This document shows, in pieces, positions 1 through 8,900 of a stretch of DNA of 64,000 nt. The notes below the pieces were generated by a model. It saw nothing but the letters and a program-made list of their open reading frames with translations. It was not told the origin of the DNA and made no database searches. The position numbers were made by a program, and so were the translations under genes. Position 1 is the first letter of the stretch. Each line of letters opens with the position of its first letter. The DNA comes from Sphingomonas sp. PAMC 26621. Lineage in GTDB: Bacteria > Pseudomonadota > Alphaproteobacteria > Sphingomonadales > Sphingomonadaceae. Where the stretch lies: positions 1 to 64,000 of the forward strand of contig NZ_AIDW01000009.1 in NCBI RefSeq assembly GCF_000251145.1, read 5' to 3'.

Positions 1-29
1 CCTATCCCCTGTGTGCCTTGGCAGTCTCA
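1..29. other. Residual 454 sequencing adaptor (contig end)
   Basis: The first 26 bases match the Roche/454 Lib-L adaptor B as I remember it, and the next three are the start of the TCAG key. The insertion-sequence terminus begins at base 30. This is therefore not genomic DNA but an untrimmed adaptor at a contig end, and it says the assembly broke at a repeated element. The genomic flank on the left of the IS is unknown. Confidence 0.85.
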
Positions 30-66
30 TGAGCTGCTGCCGGTCTCATGGACACCAAGTTAGGCT
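30..66. repeat. IS terminal inverted repeat, left (transposase 3' side)
   Basis: It begins TGAGCTGCTGCCGGT and pairs with the reverse complement of 1231-1267, with a handful of mismatches over about 37 positions. It directly abuts the adaptor remnant. Confidence 0.85.
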
Positions 67-920
67 ACATGAGCTTGCTTCTCGAAGTCCATGGGGCTGA
101 GATAGCCCAAGGTCGAGTGCCTGCGTGTGGGATTGTAGAAGCGTTCGATGTAATCGAACACGTCCTGCCTTGCCTGATTGCGCGTGCGGTAGGTTTTGCG
201 TGCGATGCGTTCGGTCTTCAGCGAGGAGAAGAAGCTCTCCATCGCAGCGTTGTCCCAGACGTTGCCCGACCGGCTCATCGAGCAGGTGACGCCGTTGTCG
301 GCCATCAGCCGCTGGAACTGCTGGCTGGTATATTGGCTACCCTGGTCGGAGTGATGCAGCAGCGCATCGGGCTTGCCGCGTCGCCAGATCGCCATGACCA
401 GCGCATCAGTCACGAGCTGTGCCGTCATCGTGTCGCTCATCGACCATCCGACCACCCGCCGCGAGAACAGGTCGATCACCGCGGCCGCATACAGCCATCC
501 TTCGGCGGTCCAGATGTAGGTGAAGTCGGCCACCCACTTCTGGTTCGGCGCGTCCGCGCTGAACTGCCGATCGAGCACGTTGCCCGCGATCACCGAGCGT
601 TCGCCATGATCCTTGGGCAGACCGCGGCGTCGCGGCCGCGCCATCAGACCGTGCGCGCGCATCAGCCGTTCGACCCGATGCAGGCCACAGACGAGGCCTT
701 CGGCCAAGAGATCGTGCCAGACGCGACGCGCACCATAGGTTCGGTAGCTGGAGATGAAGCTGGCGCGGATCTTTCCTGCATACACTTGGTCGCTGCGCGA
801 CCGGGCACTTGGCGCCCGCACGAGCCAGGCGTGGAAACCACTGCGCGAGACATCGAGCGCCCCGCAAAGCCATGATACCGGCCAGATTCCTCGATGCTTT
901 GCGATGAACCCGAACTTCAT
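60..920 (-). CDS. IS3-family transposase OrfB (DDE integrase domain)
   Basis: This 286-residue protein is the catalytic half of an IS3 transposase. An N-terminal HTH_21-like segment (about residues 15-75) precedes a retroviral-type integrase core. Visible DDE context: WVADFTYI (first Asp), HHSDQGSQYTS (second Asp) and NAAMESFFSSLKTE (Glu), followed by the usual YNPTRRHSTLGY tail. Its ATG overlaps the TGA of orfA by four bases (ATGA), so it can be made alone by coupling or as an OrfAB fusion after a -1 frameshift at the A7G run. All catalytic residues are present and the length is normal for the family. Confidence 0.95.
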   Translation of the reverse strand: MKFGFIAKHRGIWPVSWLCGALDVSRSGFHAWLVRAPSARSRSDQVYAGKIRASFISSYRTYGARRVWHDLLAEGLVCGLHRVERLMRAHGLMARPRRRGLPKDHGERSVIAGNVLDRQFSADAPNQKWVADFTYIWTAEGWLYAAAVIDLFSRRVVGWSMSDTMTAQLVTDALVMAIWRRGKPDALLHHSDQGSQYTSQQFQRLMADNGVTCSMSRSGNVWDNAAMESFFSSLKTERIARKTYRTRNQARQDVFDYIERFYNPTRRHSTLGYLSPMDFEKQAHVA

Positions 921-1207
921 ATCGAGTCCCTGGCAAAGTAGGCCGCGGCTTTTTTTAATATGTCACGTTCAGCCTTCATCCGGGCCAACTCGCGGCGCAG
1001 CCGCTCAATCTCCTGCTGCTCGGGCTTCATCTGACCGTTGCCCGGGAATGCCGACTGGGGATCAGCTTCCGCTTCGCGGACCCATTTGCGCAGCACGTTC
1101 TCGTGCAGGTCCAGGTCGCGGGCAGCCTGCGCTACCGCCACACCCCGATCGCGGACCAACTTCACCGCCTCGAGCTTGAACTCTCGGCTGAACTTCCGTC
1201 GTTGCAT
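917..1207 (-). CDS. IS3-family transposase OrfA (HTH)
   Basis: A 96-residue protein with an N-terminal helix-turn-helix (FSREFKLEAVKLVRDRG..VAQAARDLDL) that binds the element ends. It is followed by a leucine-zipper-like helix (EQQEIERLRRELARMKAERD) used for multimerisation. The C-terminal LKKAAAYFA is where the slippery codons lie. Translation of the slippery run in the -1 frame would give the OrfAB transposase. Confidence 0.93.
   Translation of the reverse strand: MQRRKFSREFKLEAVKLVRDRGVAVAQAARDLDLHENVLRKWVREAEADPQSAFPGNGQMKPEQQEIERLRRELARMKAERDILKKAAAYFARDSI
949..956 (-). promoter_or_regulatory. A7G slippery site for programmed -1 frameshift
   Basis: On the minus strand the codons TTA-AAA-AAA-GCC give a run of seven A followed by G inside the end of orfA, about 30 nt before its stop. 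IS3-family elements use such a run to fuse OrfA to OrfB. Position and sequence are seen directly; function is inferred from the family. Confidence 0.75.
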
Positions 1208-1230
1208 TTACACCCTCCGGTTCCGAAAAC

Positions 1231-1267
1231 ACCTTATCTCGGTGTCCACGAAACCGGCAGCAGCTCA
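1231..1267. repeat. IS terminal inverted repeat, right (orfA promoter side)
   Basis: Read on the minus strand it begins TGAGCTGCTGCCGGT, matching the left end. It lies just upstream of orfA and would hold the element's promoter. Confidence 0.85.
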
Positions 1268-1549
1268 GTTCGCCGCGAGCTCATCGCCGGTGTCTTGCTA
1301 AACCAGTCTACCGCTTGGCGGATCAGTGACTGTATCATGGCATTCATAGCGGATCTGCAATCGATTGCTGAAGGTCGAGGCTTTCTAACGGGCTCGAAAA
1401 GGTAAATTACTCAATTTTATATAGGCAACCCTGTAGGCGCTACAGCTAATTGTTCGCAGTACCGTAAGAATGTCGCAGTGGTTCAACCGTCGCGACATCC
1501 TTGCTCGCAATATGTGCGGGCTGCGTTCGTCAACAAGGGAGAGGTCGTT

Positions 1550-2107
1550 ATGAAAAATGTTATAATCCTCGCATCCGCTGCAACTGCAGCATGTCTCGCC
1601 AGTGCGCCGGCCTTTGCCGAAAGCCTGACCGTTCAGGGCGTCGTCGCCCCCTATTGCAACGTCGCGCTGAGCAACGTGTCCAGCGGCACCGCCTCGATCG
1701 CCATGGCGAACCAGCAAACCGTCGCCAACTTGCGGTTGTCCTGCAATTCCGCATCCGGCACCAAGCTGATCGTCGGATCGACCAACGGGGATCTCACGCA
1801 GGTGGTCGGCGGCGTCACGCAGCGGATCAATTATGATCTCATCCTCGATTCCCCTAGCGACAGCGCTTTCGCGATCGCCGCGCACGACACCTTCCCGGGG
1901 AGCGGGCAGGAAAACGTCAACCAGTTCACCCGGTCGCGCACCGGCTATACCCAAGGGATCGCCAACGGGATTCCGCTGGTCCTGTCGCTCAACATGAACG
2001 TCGCGGCGGATACCAATAACACGGCGACGTCGCAGAACTTCTCCGCGAACGCTGCACCCGCGGGCACCTACACGGAGACGTTCACCTTCACGGCAACTTC
2101 GGTCTGA
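1550..2107 (+). CDS. Secreted small protein of unknown function (spore-coat-U/pilin-like fold possible)
   Basis: A 185-residue protein. Residues 1-22 are a clear Sec signal peptide ending in PAFA-E, so the product is periplasmic or secreted. The mature part is rich in Ser, Thr, Asn and Val with an alternating pattern typical of beta-sandwich subunits. It has two cysteines (PYCNV and LSCNS) that could form a disulfide, and a C-terminal strand GTYTETFTFTATSV like the donor/last strand of SCPU or fimbrial proteins. The ATG at 1550 is chosen for the AAGGGAGAG ribosome site 7 nt upstream and for the signal peptide; a longer in-frame extension has neither. No chaperone or usher gene is adjacent. 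Family assignment is tentative; secretion is secure. Confidence 0.7.
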   Translation: MKNVIILASAATAACLASAPAFAESLTVQGVVAPYCNVALSNVSSGTASIAMANQQTVANLRLSCNSASGTKLIVGSTNGDLTQVVGGVTQRINYDLILDSPSDSAFAIAAHDTFPGSGQENVNQFTRSRTGYTQGIANGIPLVLSLNMNVAADTNNTATSQNFSANAAPAGTYTETFTFTATSV

Positions 2108-2122
2108 TTGGCTGATCGAACT

Positions 2123-2154
2123 GGCGGGAGCGGGGGGGGCCGCTCCTGCCTTTG
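2123..2154 (+). terminator. Intrinsic terminator after the secreted protein gene
   Basis: GGCGGGAGCGG pairs with CCGCTCCTGCC (11 bp, one G-T wobble) across a G-rich loop and is followed by TTTGT. It begins 16 nt after the stop. Confidence 0.7.
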
Positions 2155-2198
2155 TCTCGTCGTGTACAGGGGAATGATCGTGACCACAGCTTTCGTAC

Positions 2199-3185
2199 GG
2201 GGGTTCGGGAATCGGTATCGCGGCCGACCGTTTGACCATGATCTTCGAACAGTTTGCCCAGGCGGATTCGTCGACTGCGCGCAAATATGGCGGCACCGGG
2301 CTGGGGCTTGCGATCAGCAGCAATCTGGCACGGTTGATGGGCGGCACGATCACCGTTCGCAGCGTTGAAGGACGTGGCACGACCTTTACGGTCACCCTTC
2401 CCCTGGTGGCGGGCGATCCGGCAGCGGTGGCCGCCACGATAGTGACGAGCGAGCCCGCTGCGCCGACGGTCGTCGGCCAGGCGCGAGTTCTCATCGCCGA
2501 AGATCACGATATCAATCAGATGCTGATCCTGGCGCTGGCGGAAGCCGCCGACCTCGACGCGACGCTTGCGACCAACGGCGCGGAAGCGATCGCAAAGGTC
2601 GAGGAAGCGGCGCGCTCGGGCAAGCCCTTCGACCTTGTCCTGATGGACGTCCAGATGCCGGTCATCGATGGGCTCGAAGCCACCCGACGGCTCCGCGCGG
2701 GCGGCTTCTCGGCGGAAATGCTGCCGATCGTCGCGCTGACCGCAAATGCCTATGTCGAGGATGTGCAGGCGTGTCACACCGCGGGCATGCAGGCGCATCT
2801 CGCCAAGCCTGTGCGTCTTCGCGACATTCAGGCGATCGTGACGAGGTTTTGTCGCGCAGACGGCGCGAGCGATGCCGTGACCGCCGCTCCCGGTCCGATC
2901 GAACCGATGCCCGCAATGAAATCGGCGGCCGAACGCTATGCGGTCCGGCGCGTGCAGACGCTGGAAGCGATCGCCGAAGCGGCCCGAAGGAAGGCGCTCG
3001 ATGGCGTTCTGGTGACGGACCTTGCATCGATGTTGCACAAGCTTGCGGGCAGCGCAGGGTTCTTCGGTGAAGCCGAACTGGGACAGATCGCGGCGGAAGC
3101 CGAACGGTCGCTGGTGACCGCAGCGCCCGACGACTGGACCCGGGTCGTGGCGGAAGTGTCGTCGACGTTGCAGCGCGCCGCGTAA
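2199..3185 (+). pseudogene. 5'-truncated hybrid histidine kinase: HATPase tail + receiver + Hpt
   Basis: The open frame starts inside a kinase ATP-binding domain. [11 protein letters not shown] and FEQFAQAD...[10 protein letters not shown] are the G1, F and G2 boxes, but the dimerisation/His domain, N box and sensor are absent and an in-frame stop lies at 2181. What follows is intact. A receiver has the acidic pocket AED, phospho-Asp in LVLMDVQMP and Lys in AHLAKP. A C-terminal Hpt-like helix bundle has the phospho-His motif [16 protein letters not shown] at 2232 or ATG at 2238 could still start a receiver-Hpt protein of about 317 residues, so residual phosphorelay function cannot be excluded. 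The more likely reading is the remnant of a hybrid kinase truncated at its 5' end. The preceding terminator leaves no obvious promoter. Confidence 0.75.
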
Positions 3186-3350
3186 GTGAACGATTGTATC
3201 AAGCCTATATTCCAGACCGTTAGGATCGAGCCCGGCAAGTAACAATTTCCCGGGCCGGGTGAACTTTTGCGTCCCAAGAGCGTCGTTTTAGGGCCTGTCT
3301 ACAGGGTCTGCATCAATTGCCGCACAGTGTCGGTTTTGGGAATTTTTGGC

Positions 3351-3731
3351 ATGGGTAGGATCATCTTCGCCGACGATGACGACGTGGTCGCCGAAGTCGT
3401 GTGCGACGCCTTCATGGCCGCCGGCCATGCCGTCGGCTGGCTGAGTGACGGGCGCAACGCGTATGAGGTGATTTGCCGGCGTCCCCCCGACCTCGTCATT
3501 CTCGACTGCAGCATGCCGGAAATGACGGGCGTCCAGATCGTGCGCGAGATGCGCAAGTCGGCCGCCTTGTGCGATATCCCGGTCCTGATGCTGACGGGAC
3601 GCGTCGGGGACTCCGATGAAGGTATTGCGCGCTACGAGGGGGCCAACGACTACGTGAAAAAGCCGTTCGATCCTCGTCTCCTGGTGGCCCGAGCGGAAGC
3701 GCTGATGCGGGGCGAGCGGCGTTGGGACTGA
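3351..3731 (+). CDS. Stand-alone response-regulator receiver (CheY/DivK-like)
   Basis: A 126-residue single receiver domain. Visible signature: acidic cluster FADDDD near the N terminus, phospho-acceptor Asp in LVILDCSMPEMTG, Thr in MLTGR and conserved Lys in YVKKPFDP. No output domain follows, so it would act by protein-protein contact, as DivK or CheY do. The ATG at 3351 gives a canonical N terminus directly before the first beta-strand (GRIIFADDD). It lies 165 nt after the truncated kinase/receiver/Hpt frame and could be its phosphorelay partner, but that is inference. Confidence 0.85.
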   Translation: MGRIIFADDDDVVAEVVCDAFMAAGHAVGWLSDGRNAYEVICRRPPDLVILDCSMPEMTGVQIVREMRKSAALCDIPVLMLTGRVGDSDEGIARYEGANDYVKKPFDPRLLVARAEALMRGERRWD

Positions 3732-3991
3732 ACAACCCGCGCATCTGTTGCAAACGGGCCATTCGACATCGAGTGACGTGGATGCGGCGGACGGTTGCAT
3801 CCTTGAGAGTCGCGGTCGCCTGGGTAAGCGATGGAACGACGATATTGGGCGAGATGCAGCTCCGTTACTGCGACGAATGCGGCCTTCATCCCATTCGTCC
3901 GGTGCCTCCAGAACGATCGAGCCTTTCCAGACAGATTCCGTGACAAACGAAGGGTTGCCGCGATAGCGACAGGCACTTGCCCGTTGCGACG

Positions 3992-5692
3992 CTATCGATG
4001 CTTCGCAGGACGGCTCATCGGGGTCATGACCAGCAGCGAAACGCCCTGGCGGGGCAGCTTGAAGGTCAGTTCTGCATCCCGGCCATCCTTCGAAAGCCGG
4101 GCCGGATCCGTCTCGATGGACGCGAGGGCACCCGCTTTCAGCAGAACGGCGCGTTGCGCGTCCGTCGGCGCAAGCGGCGACCCCATGTCCTGCCAAGCGG
4201 CAAAACTGTTCGAATGACGGGGGTCGATGCGATACTGGGTCAGCACCACCCCAGCCGAGAAGGGGCGGGGCAAGCGATGCAGTCGCAGCTTTACGCTGGC
4301 CGTCGGTCCGGCCTGGTCGTCGTCGTGATAGTGCCATACCAGAACAGCAAGCGACGCACCGTCGAGGGTGGCAACGCTGCCGACGTCCGCCGCGCCGCGC
4401 ACGCCGTCCCGCATCACGGTATCCAGCGCGGCTTGATGATCGGAGATGGCGGGCACATACCGCCCGTTCATTTTGGCGAACATCTTGAAGACGTTCATCA
4501 CCGGCAGGTCGATCCCGTTCGAGGTCAGTTGCCGAAAACCGGCGAACGGCGGCTGGTCCTCAAACTCGAACGCCCAGGACAGGATCCCCTCGAGATCTAG
4601 GCCACGGCGCCCGGCGAGCGCCAGCAGGCGCGGGAAGGACGCGGCGGTGTAGCTCGAATACATCGTGCCGTTGCGGTACGCATTGGCCGGCCCCTGACAC
4701 GCGGCACAGCCTTCCGGGTCCGATTCGCCGATGATGATCGGCTTGGTGCGGAACGCCGGGTTGGCGGCGATCGCGGCGAATTCGTGGTCGGCTGCCTTGA
4801 GATGGGTGTTTAGCCCCATGCGCACGTGGCTGCCGTTCGCATCCGCGATCACCTCGGGTTGGCCTTTTGCATGGAAGGAGAGGAAGTCGGTGGGGGTTCC
4901 CGCGGCCTGCGCATGCGCCATGAACGCCGTCAGGAAATCGTCCCCCGCGCCGGCGCTGTCGGGTCCGCCGACACGCGCCTCGGGCAACGCGCGTCTGACG
5001 CCGCGGACCGCGGCATCGTGCAGCCGGAAGAACTGGTCGCGCGTGCCGCCCCAATAATATTGCGGCAAATTGGCTTCGTTCCACGTCTCGAAATACCAGC
5101 TCGCCACATCGGCGCGGCCATAGCGCGCGATGCAGTGGAGCACCCATTGGTGGATCAGTTCCTCCCAGCGCGCATAGTCGCGCGGGGGATAGGCCCAGCC
5201 GGTCCGTAAGCTCCCGCTGCCCGGGCGCCAGTCATGCTGATACGGCAGCGGTCTGGTCGACAGGGCCTCGGGCATGAAGCCCAGTTCGACATAGGGTTTG
5301 ACGCCGCGCGCGCGGTAGGTGTCGAAGATTCGATCCACCACGGTCCAGTCGTAGACCGGACGGCCATCGCGGTCCTCGCTGTAGATGCCGGTGGATCCCC
5401 ATTTGAGCGCCGGCGTACCGTCGCCCGACGTCAGCAGGTTGTGGGTGCGGAAATAGACGTGGTCGGGGCTCAGCGCACCGAGGGTCGCCAGCGTGCTGCG
5501 CCCGTCCTTCATCGTGGCATAATTGGCTTCGTCCGCGCCGAAGAAGCGCCAGACCGGATCCACCGGCTTCCCGGGATCGCCCGCATCGACGGCGATCGTC
5601 ACGGGGAACGTATCGGCGGCAGGCCGGGGGTCGGCGCACGCCGGACCGGACACGGCAACGATCGCGGCACTGAGCGTCAGCAATCGTAACAT
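3992..5692 (-). CDS. GH39-family glycoside hydrolase (beta-xylosidase-like), secreted
   Basis: A 566-residue protein with a signal peptide (residues 1-20, ...SGPACA-D). The (beta/alpha)8 core shows the clan A pattern: acid/base Glu in FETWNEANLPQYYW and nucleophile Glu in IIIGESDPEGC, with VYFRTHNLLTS and GHPYVE-type early strands. This matches GH39 enzymes, which act on beta-xylosides or related short glycans; the C-terminal 150 residues form a beta-rich accessory domain. The start is supported by GAGGA about 7 nt upstream. It is divergent from the cupin/oxidoreductase genes and is probably co-expressed with them in sugar metabolism. The exact substrate cannot be read from sequence. Confidence 0.85.
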   Translation of the reverse strand: MLRLLTLSAAIVAVSGPACADPRPAADTFPVTIAVDAGDPGKPVDPVWRFFGADEANYATMKDGRSTLATLGALSPDHVYFRTHNLLTSGDGTPALKWGSTGIYSEDRDGRPVYDWTVVDRIFDTYRARGVKPYVELGFMPEALSTRPLPYQHDWRPGSGSLRTGWAYPPRDYARWEELIHQWVLHCIARYGRADVASWYFETWNEANLPQYYWGGTRDQFFRLHDAAVRGVRRALPEARVGGPDSAGAGDDFLTAFMAHAQAAGTPTDFLSFHAKGQPEVIADANGSHVRMGLNTHLKAADHEFAAIAANPAFRTKPIIIGESDPEGCAACQGPANAYRNGTMYSSYTAASFPRLLALAGRRGLDLEGILSWAFEFEDQPPFAGFRQLTSNGIDLPVMNVFKMFAKMNGRYVPAISDHQAALDTVMRDGVRGAADVGSVATLDGASLAVLVWHYHDDDQAGPTASVKLRLHRLPRPFSAGVVLTQYRIDPRHSNSFAAWQDMGSPLAPTDAQRAVLLKAGALASIETDPARLSKDGRDAELTFKLPRQGVSLLVMTPMSRPAKHR

Positions 5693-5842
5693 GCGTTATC
5701 CTCTACCTATTCTTTCGGATGATGCGGATCCCGGCGGCTCTGCGCAAGCATGCGGTTGAAGCGATGCTGTCGTTTGCATGGAGTTCGTCAGACGGCTGCC
5801 CTTGCACCCGGCAGTAGCCTTGGTACCGGTAACGTGCTTAAA

Positions 5843-6415
5843 ATGGTGGAACACCCCTATGTCGCAACGAGGCAGGATCCAGCCTCAGCCGGGAGCACCG
5901 TCATCAGCACTGCCAGCACCTTTGCTCACGCGACACTCGCAGCCACGGGCTGGATCGCGCTGTGTTTCGCGGCCCCCGTGCTGGCGCAAGCCCGGGACGT
6001 GACCGCTCCGGCAGCACATGTCACCGCAGCGGACGTCACCGCGCAGATCGAGACGATGCGCAGGGCGTTGAAGCCCGGTCAGGGTTTTGCGTATCAGCCG
6101 ATCCTGCGCGCAGGCGATGCCAGTGCGGCGATCGAATATTGGCGCAAGCCCGGCAAACCCGCGGTCCATCCCGATCAGGCCGAATATGTCGTCGTATTGG
6201 CGGGTGGCGGCACGATGATATCCGGTGGGACGATGATCGATCCCGCCACGACCAACCCGACGCTGATCGAAGGTAGCCGGATCGTCGGGGGCACGACCCG
6301 GCAGTTGCGAACCGGCGACGTGTTCCTGATCGCCGCAGGTACCCCGCACTGGTTTGGCGTCACCGGGGAGCGGCTGGTGCTGCTGGGTACGAAGATCCCG
6401 CAACACCGCGAATAG
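5843..6415 (+). CDS. Cupin-domain protein, probably periplasmic
   Basis: About 190 residues. After a hydrophobic segment resembling a signal peptide (TGWIALCFAAPVLAQA), a single cupin barrel follows: HPDQAEYVVVLAGGGT in motif 1 and GDVFLIAAGTPHWFGV in motif 2, with His as the likely metal ligands. It could bind or isomerise a small polar substrate. Start choice is uncertain: the ATG at 5843 has no good ribosome site, and translation could begin further upstream (5750) or downstream at a non-ATG codon. It is 90 nt before the Gfo/Idh/MocA gene on the same strand, suggesting a joint role in sugar-acid or polyol oxidation. Confidence 0.7.
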   Translation: MVEHPYVATRQDPASAGSTVISTASTFAHATLAATGWIALCFAAPVLAQARDVTAPAAHVTAADVTAQIETMRRALKPGQGFAYQPILRAGDASAAIEYWRKPGKPAVHPDQAEYVVVLAGGGTMISGGTMIDPATTNPTLIEGSRIVGGTTRQLRTGDVFLIAAGTPHWFGVTGERLVLLGTKIPQHRE

Positions 6416-6505
6416 GCTGGTCCTGGTTTTTCCTGTGTTTCAGCGCGGGCCGTGCCATCCCGCGGTCCCTCGAAGCAGACAGATCCTGGTTGAACGGAGA
6501 CAAGC

Positions 6506-7693
6506 ATGACAAGCGAAGTGTCACGGCGTGGAATGCTCGGACTGGGCGTGGGGGCAACGCTTGCGATCCCGGCGATGACGCGGGCGCAGCGGCCACTCCC
6601 GCCGCACCGGGAGCAGGATTCGGTTGGCGTCGCGGTCGTCGGACTCGGCAAGCTGAGCGAGGGGCAGATCCTGCCCGCGCTCAAGCGGACCAAGGGCGTT
6701 CATCTTGCAGCGCTCGTCAGCGGCGTGCCCGAAAAAGCGAAGAAATGGGCGACCGAGTTCGGGCTCCCGGACAGCGCGATCTATAGCTATCAGAATTTCG
6801 ACTCGATCGCGCGCGATCCCAAGGTTCAGATCGTCTACATCGTGCTCCCCAATGCAATGCACGCGGATTTCACGGTGCGGTCGTTCAAGGCGGGCAAGCA
6901 CGTGCTGTGCGAAAAGCCGATGGCGGTCACGCTGGCCGAGGGGGAGCGGATGATCGCCGCGGGCAAGGCGGCGCAGAAGCATCTGATGATTGCCTACCGC
7001 TGCCTGTTCGAGCCGGTCAACGTCTCGGCCATGCAGATGATGCGCAAGGGCGTCGTCGGCGCGCCGAGGCTGATCAAGACGGTCATGGGCAAGCAGACCA
7101 GTCTATCCGACCCGTCCGACGCCTGGCGACTCGACATGGCGATGTCCGGGGGCGGGGCGCTCGCCGACATGGGGATCTACGGCATCAACGCCACGCGCTA
7201 CCTGCTTGGCGAGGAGCCGACCGAAGTGCGCGCCTGGGCACGCACGGACCGGAACGACCCGCGCTTCAAGACGGTCGAGGACATGATCGCCTGGCAGATG
7301 AAGTTCCCGTCCGGCGCAATCGGCGAAGGCTCGTCCTGTTTCTCGCAGCCCGGCACGATGGCGTGGCAGGCGATCGGTACGGAACGCCGCCTGGTCGCCG
7401 ATCCCGGCTGCTTCTACAATGGCAACGCGGTGCGGATCGTCGGCGGGAAGGATGATGACCAGCCACGCGTCGCCGAGATCGATCATTTCGGGAACGAGAT
7501 GAACTGGTTCGCGGACGTCGTGCGCGGTCGCGCCCCCAACGTCGCACCGGGTGAGGAAGGGTTGCAGGACATGCGGATCATCCACGCGATCCTGCAGTCG
7601 GTCCGTGATGGCGGTGCCACGGTGAAAACGGGCTTCGGTTACAAGCGCGCCTACGATCCCGCGACTGTCGTGGGCATTCGGACAGCGATCTGA
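6506..7693 (+). CDS. Gfo/Idh/MocA-family oxidoreductase with Tat signal (glucose-fructose oxidoreductase-like)
   Basis: A 395-residue NAD(P)-dependent sugar oxidoreductase. The N terminus SRRGMLGLGVGATLAI is a twin-arginine signal, so the enzyme is exported folded with its cofactor, as in Zymomonas GFOR. The Rossmann fold starts VGVAVVGLGKLSEGQ; the family catalytic-lysine motif is CEKPMAVT. A C-terminal beta-sheet domain (from GVVGAPRLIKT) follows, with the GGGALADMGIYGINATRYL motif. A GGAG ribosome site precedes the ATG. The neighbouring secreted GH39 and cupin proteins suggest periplasmic oxidation of a released sugar. Substrate unknown. Confidence 0.9.
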   Translation: MTSEVSRRGMLGLGVGATLAIPAMTRAQRPLPPHREQDSVGVAVVGLGKLSEGQILPALKRTKGVHLAALVSGVPEKAKKWATEFGLPDSAIYSYQNFDSIARDPKVQIVYIVLPNAMHADFTVRSFKAGKHVLCEKPMAVTLAEGERMIAAGKAAQKHLMIAYRCLFEPVNVSAMQMMRKGVVGAPRLIKTVMGKQTSLSDPSDAWRLDMAMSGGGALADMGIYGINATRYLLGEEPTEVRAWARTDRNDPRFKTVEDMIAWQMKFPSGAIGEGSSCFSQPGTMAWQAIGTERRLVADPGCFYNGNAVRIVGGKDDDQPRVAEIDHFGNEMNWFADVVRGRAPNVAPGEEGLQDMRIIHAILQSVRDGGATVKTGFGYKRAYDPATVVGIRTAI

Positions 7694-7768
7694 TCTTCTG
7701 CCGGGGGGCGACGGCCTCCCCGCGGATGCGGAACGGTCGTCGTCCGCGCACCTTCGCGTCGTCAGGGT

Positions 7769-8701
7769 CTAGTGCTGCGGATCGGGCGCGCGGAAGGGGG
7801 AGCAGCAGGGTTTCCCGACCGCGTGAAACTCCATCAACTCGGCGCGCGTCCCGTCTGGATCGAGCAGGTTGAGCTGCCACTTGGCGTCCCGCCCGATCTT
7901 GGGAGTCTGGTCCTGCCCATCGAGGCGCTTGCCGTTCCACAGCAAGGTGTACGCCGCGCGCGCATCGGGAATGCCCAGCGCGAAGTGATTGAGCACCCCG
8001 AGGTTCGCCGCCGACATGCCTGCGGGTATGCCCTTCGTGTCGGGTGTCCCCACGACCATATATTCGATCCAGTCGCGGCCTTCCGGGAGTTGCAACGAGA
8101 CCCATGTGGTATCGTCGTCGCGCATGCCGCCCTCCCAATACGGGCGTAGGCCCAACACGCCCTTGTAGAAACGATCCTCGTTGGCACGGTTGTGGATGAT
8201 GAAGCCGAAATGCATGATGTGGCTCGAGAGCGCATTGACGGGCACGTCCGGCAGCCGGGCAGGGGGCTGGAGGAACTGAACCATTGTGCCTTCGGGATCG
8301 GTCACGGAAAACCACCGGCTACCATCGGGCGCAGACGTCAGCCGTCCCGGGACCGCGATGCCTTGCGCTGCCAGATATGTGCGCATGGCCTCGGCGTTCG
8401 CCGTGGTGAACGCAACATGGGCCAGGCGGTTGATCGAGCGATTCCCCGAGGGAAGCGGCAGCACCTCGACGAACTGGGTCGCGGAGAAATAATAGCGCGC
8501 GCCCGCCGAGGCCTCGGGGTCCGGCATTTTGACCGCGCCCAGATCCTGGACGTAGAACCGCTCGCTCTTGGAGAGGTCTTCGGCATAGATCGCGATATGC
8601 GAGACGCTCGCCAGCGGGGGGCGTGCCGGTCCCTTGGCCATGGATGGGGTCGTAGACAAGAGCATCGCAAGGATCGCCAGGCCGGTCGTACGTCGGGTCA
8701 T
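7769..8701 (-). CDS. VOC (glyoxalase/dioxygenase fold) family protein, exported
   Basis: 310 residues from the ATG at 8701, chosen because GAGAGG lies 8 nt upstream (an in-frame GTG at 8710 sits inside that site). Residues 1-22 form a signal peptide (LAILAMLLSTTPSMA). Two tandem VOC modules follow: one starting SVSHIAIYAEDLSKSERFY and a second starting SHIMHFGFIIHNRANEDRFY. They carry metal-ligand-type His (SHIAI, HIMHFG) and Glu (AELMEF) residues. This layout fits a metal-dependent VOC enzyme or binding protein outside the cytoplasm. Specific reaction not determinable. Confidence 0.85.
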   Translation of the reverse strand: MTRRTTGLAILAMLLSTTPSMAKGPARPPLASVSHIAIYAEDLSKSERFYVQDLGAVKMPDPEASAGARYYFSATQFVEVLPLPSGNRSINRLAHVAFTTANAEAMRTYLAAQGIAVPGRLTSAPDGSRWFSVTDPEGTMVQFLQPPARLPDVPVNALSSHIMHFGFIIHNRANEDRFYKGVLGLRPYWEGGMRDDDTTWVSLQLPEGRDWIEYMVVGTPDTKGIPAGMSAANLGVLNHFALGIPDARAAYTLLWNGKRLDGQDQTPKIGRDAKWQLNLLDPDGTRAELMEFHAVGKPCCSPFRAPDPQH

Positions 8702-8900
8702 CGGCGGCACCTCTCAGGCATGCAGGGATTGCATGCGACGCCGGATCCGTACCCCGACCATAGGGTTGTGCGAGGACCGGCGCCTTTTGGTCAATAGCTT
8801 CGGTGGCTTTGTCCTCTCGTCATGGCAGGGCGCTGGGTTTGAAGCGTTCGAGCCCGCGAACAGGTCCTCCGCGCAGCAACGTTGCACTGTGATCCGATGA

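Larger units (their letters stand above)
30..1267 (-). mobile_element. IS3-family insertion sequence, complete
   Basis: The element is about 1.24 kb, with imperfect terminal inverted repeats of about 37 bp (30-66 and 1231-1267) that start TGAGCTGCTGCC and enclose two overlapping transposase frames on the minus strand. Length, 5'-TG ends, orfA/orfB layout and an A7G slippery run all fit the IS3 family. The left flank is adaptor, so no target duplication can be checked; the right flank begins GTT. Both frames are open, so the copy is probably active or recently so. Confidence 0.92.

Noticed and set aside
1..29. Left genomic flank and target duplication of the IS
   Set aside because: The bases are 454 adaptor, so comparison with the right flank (GTT) is meaningless.
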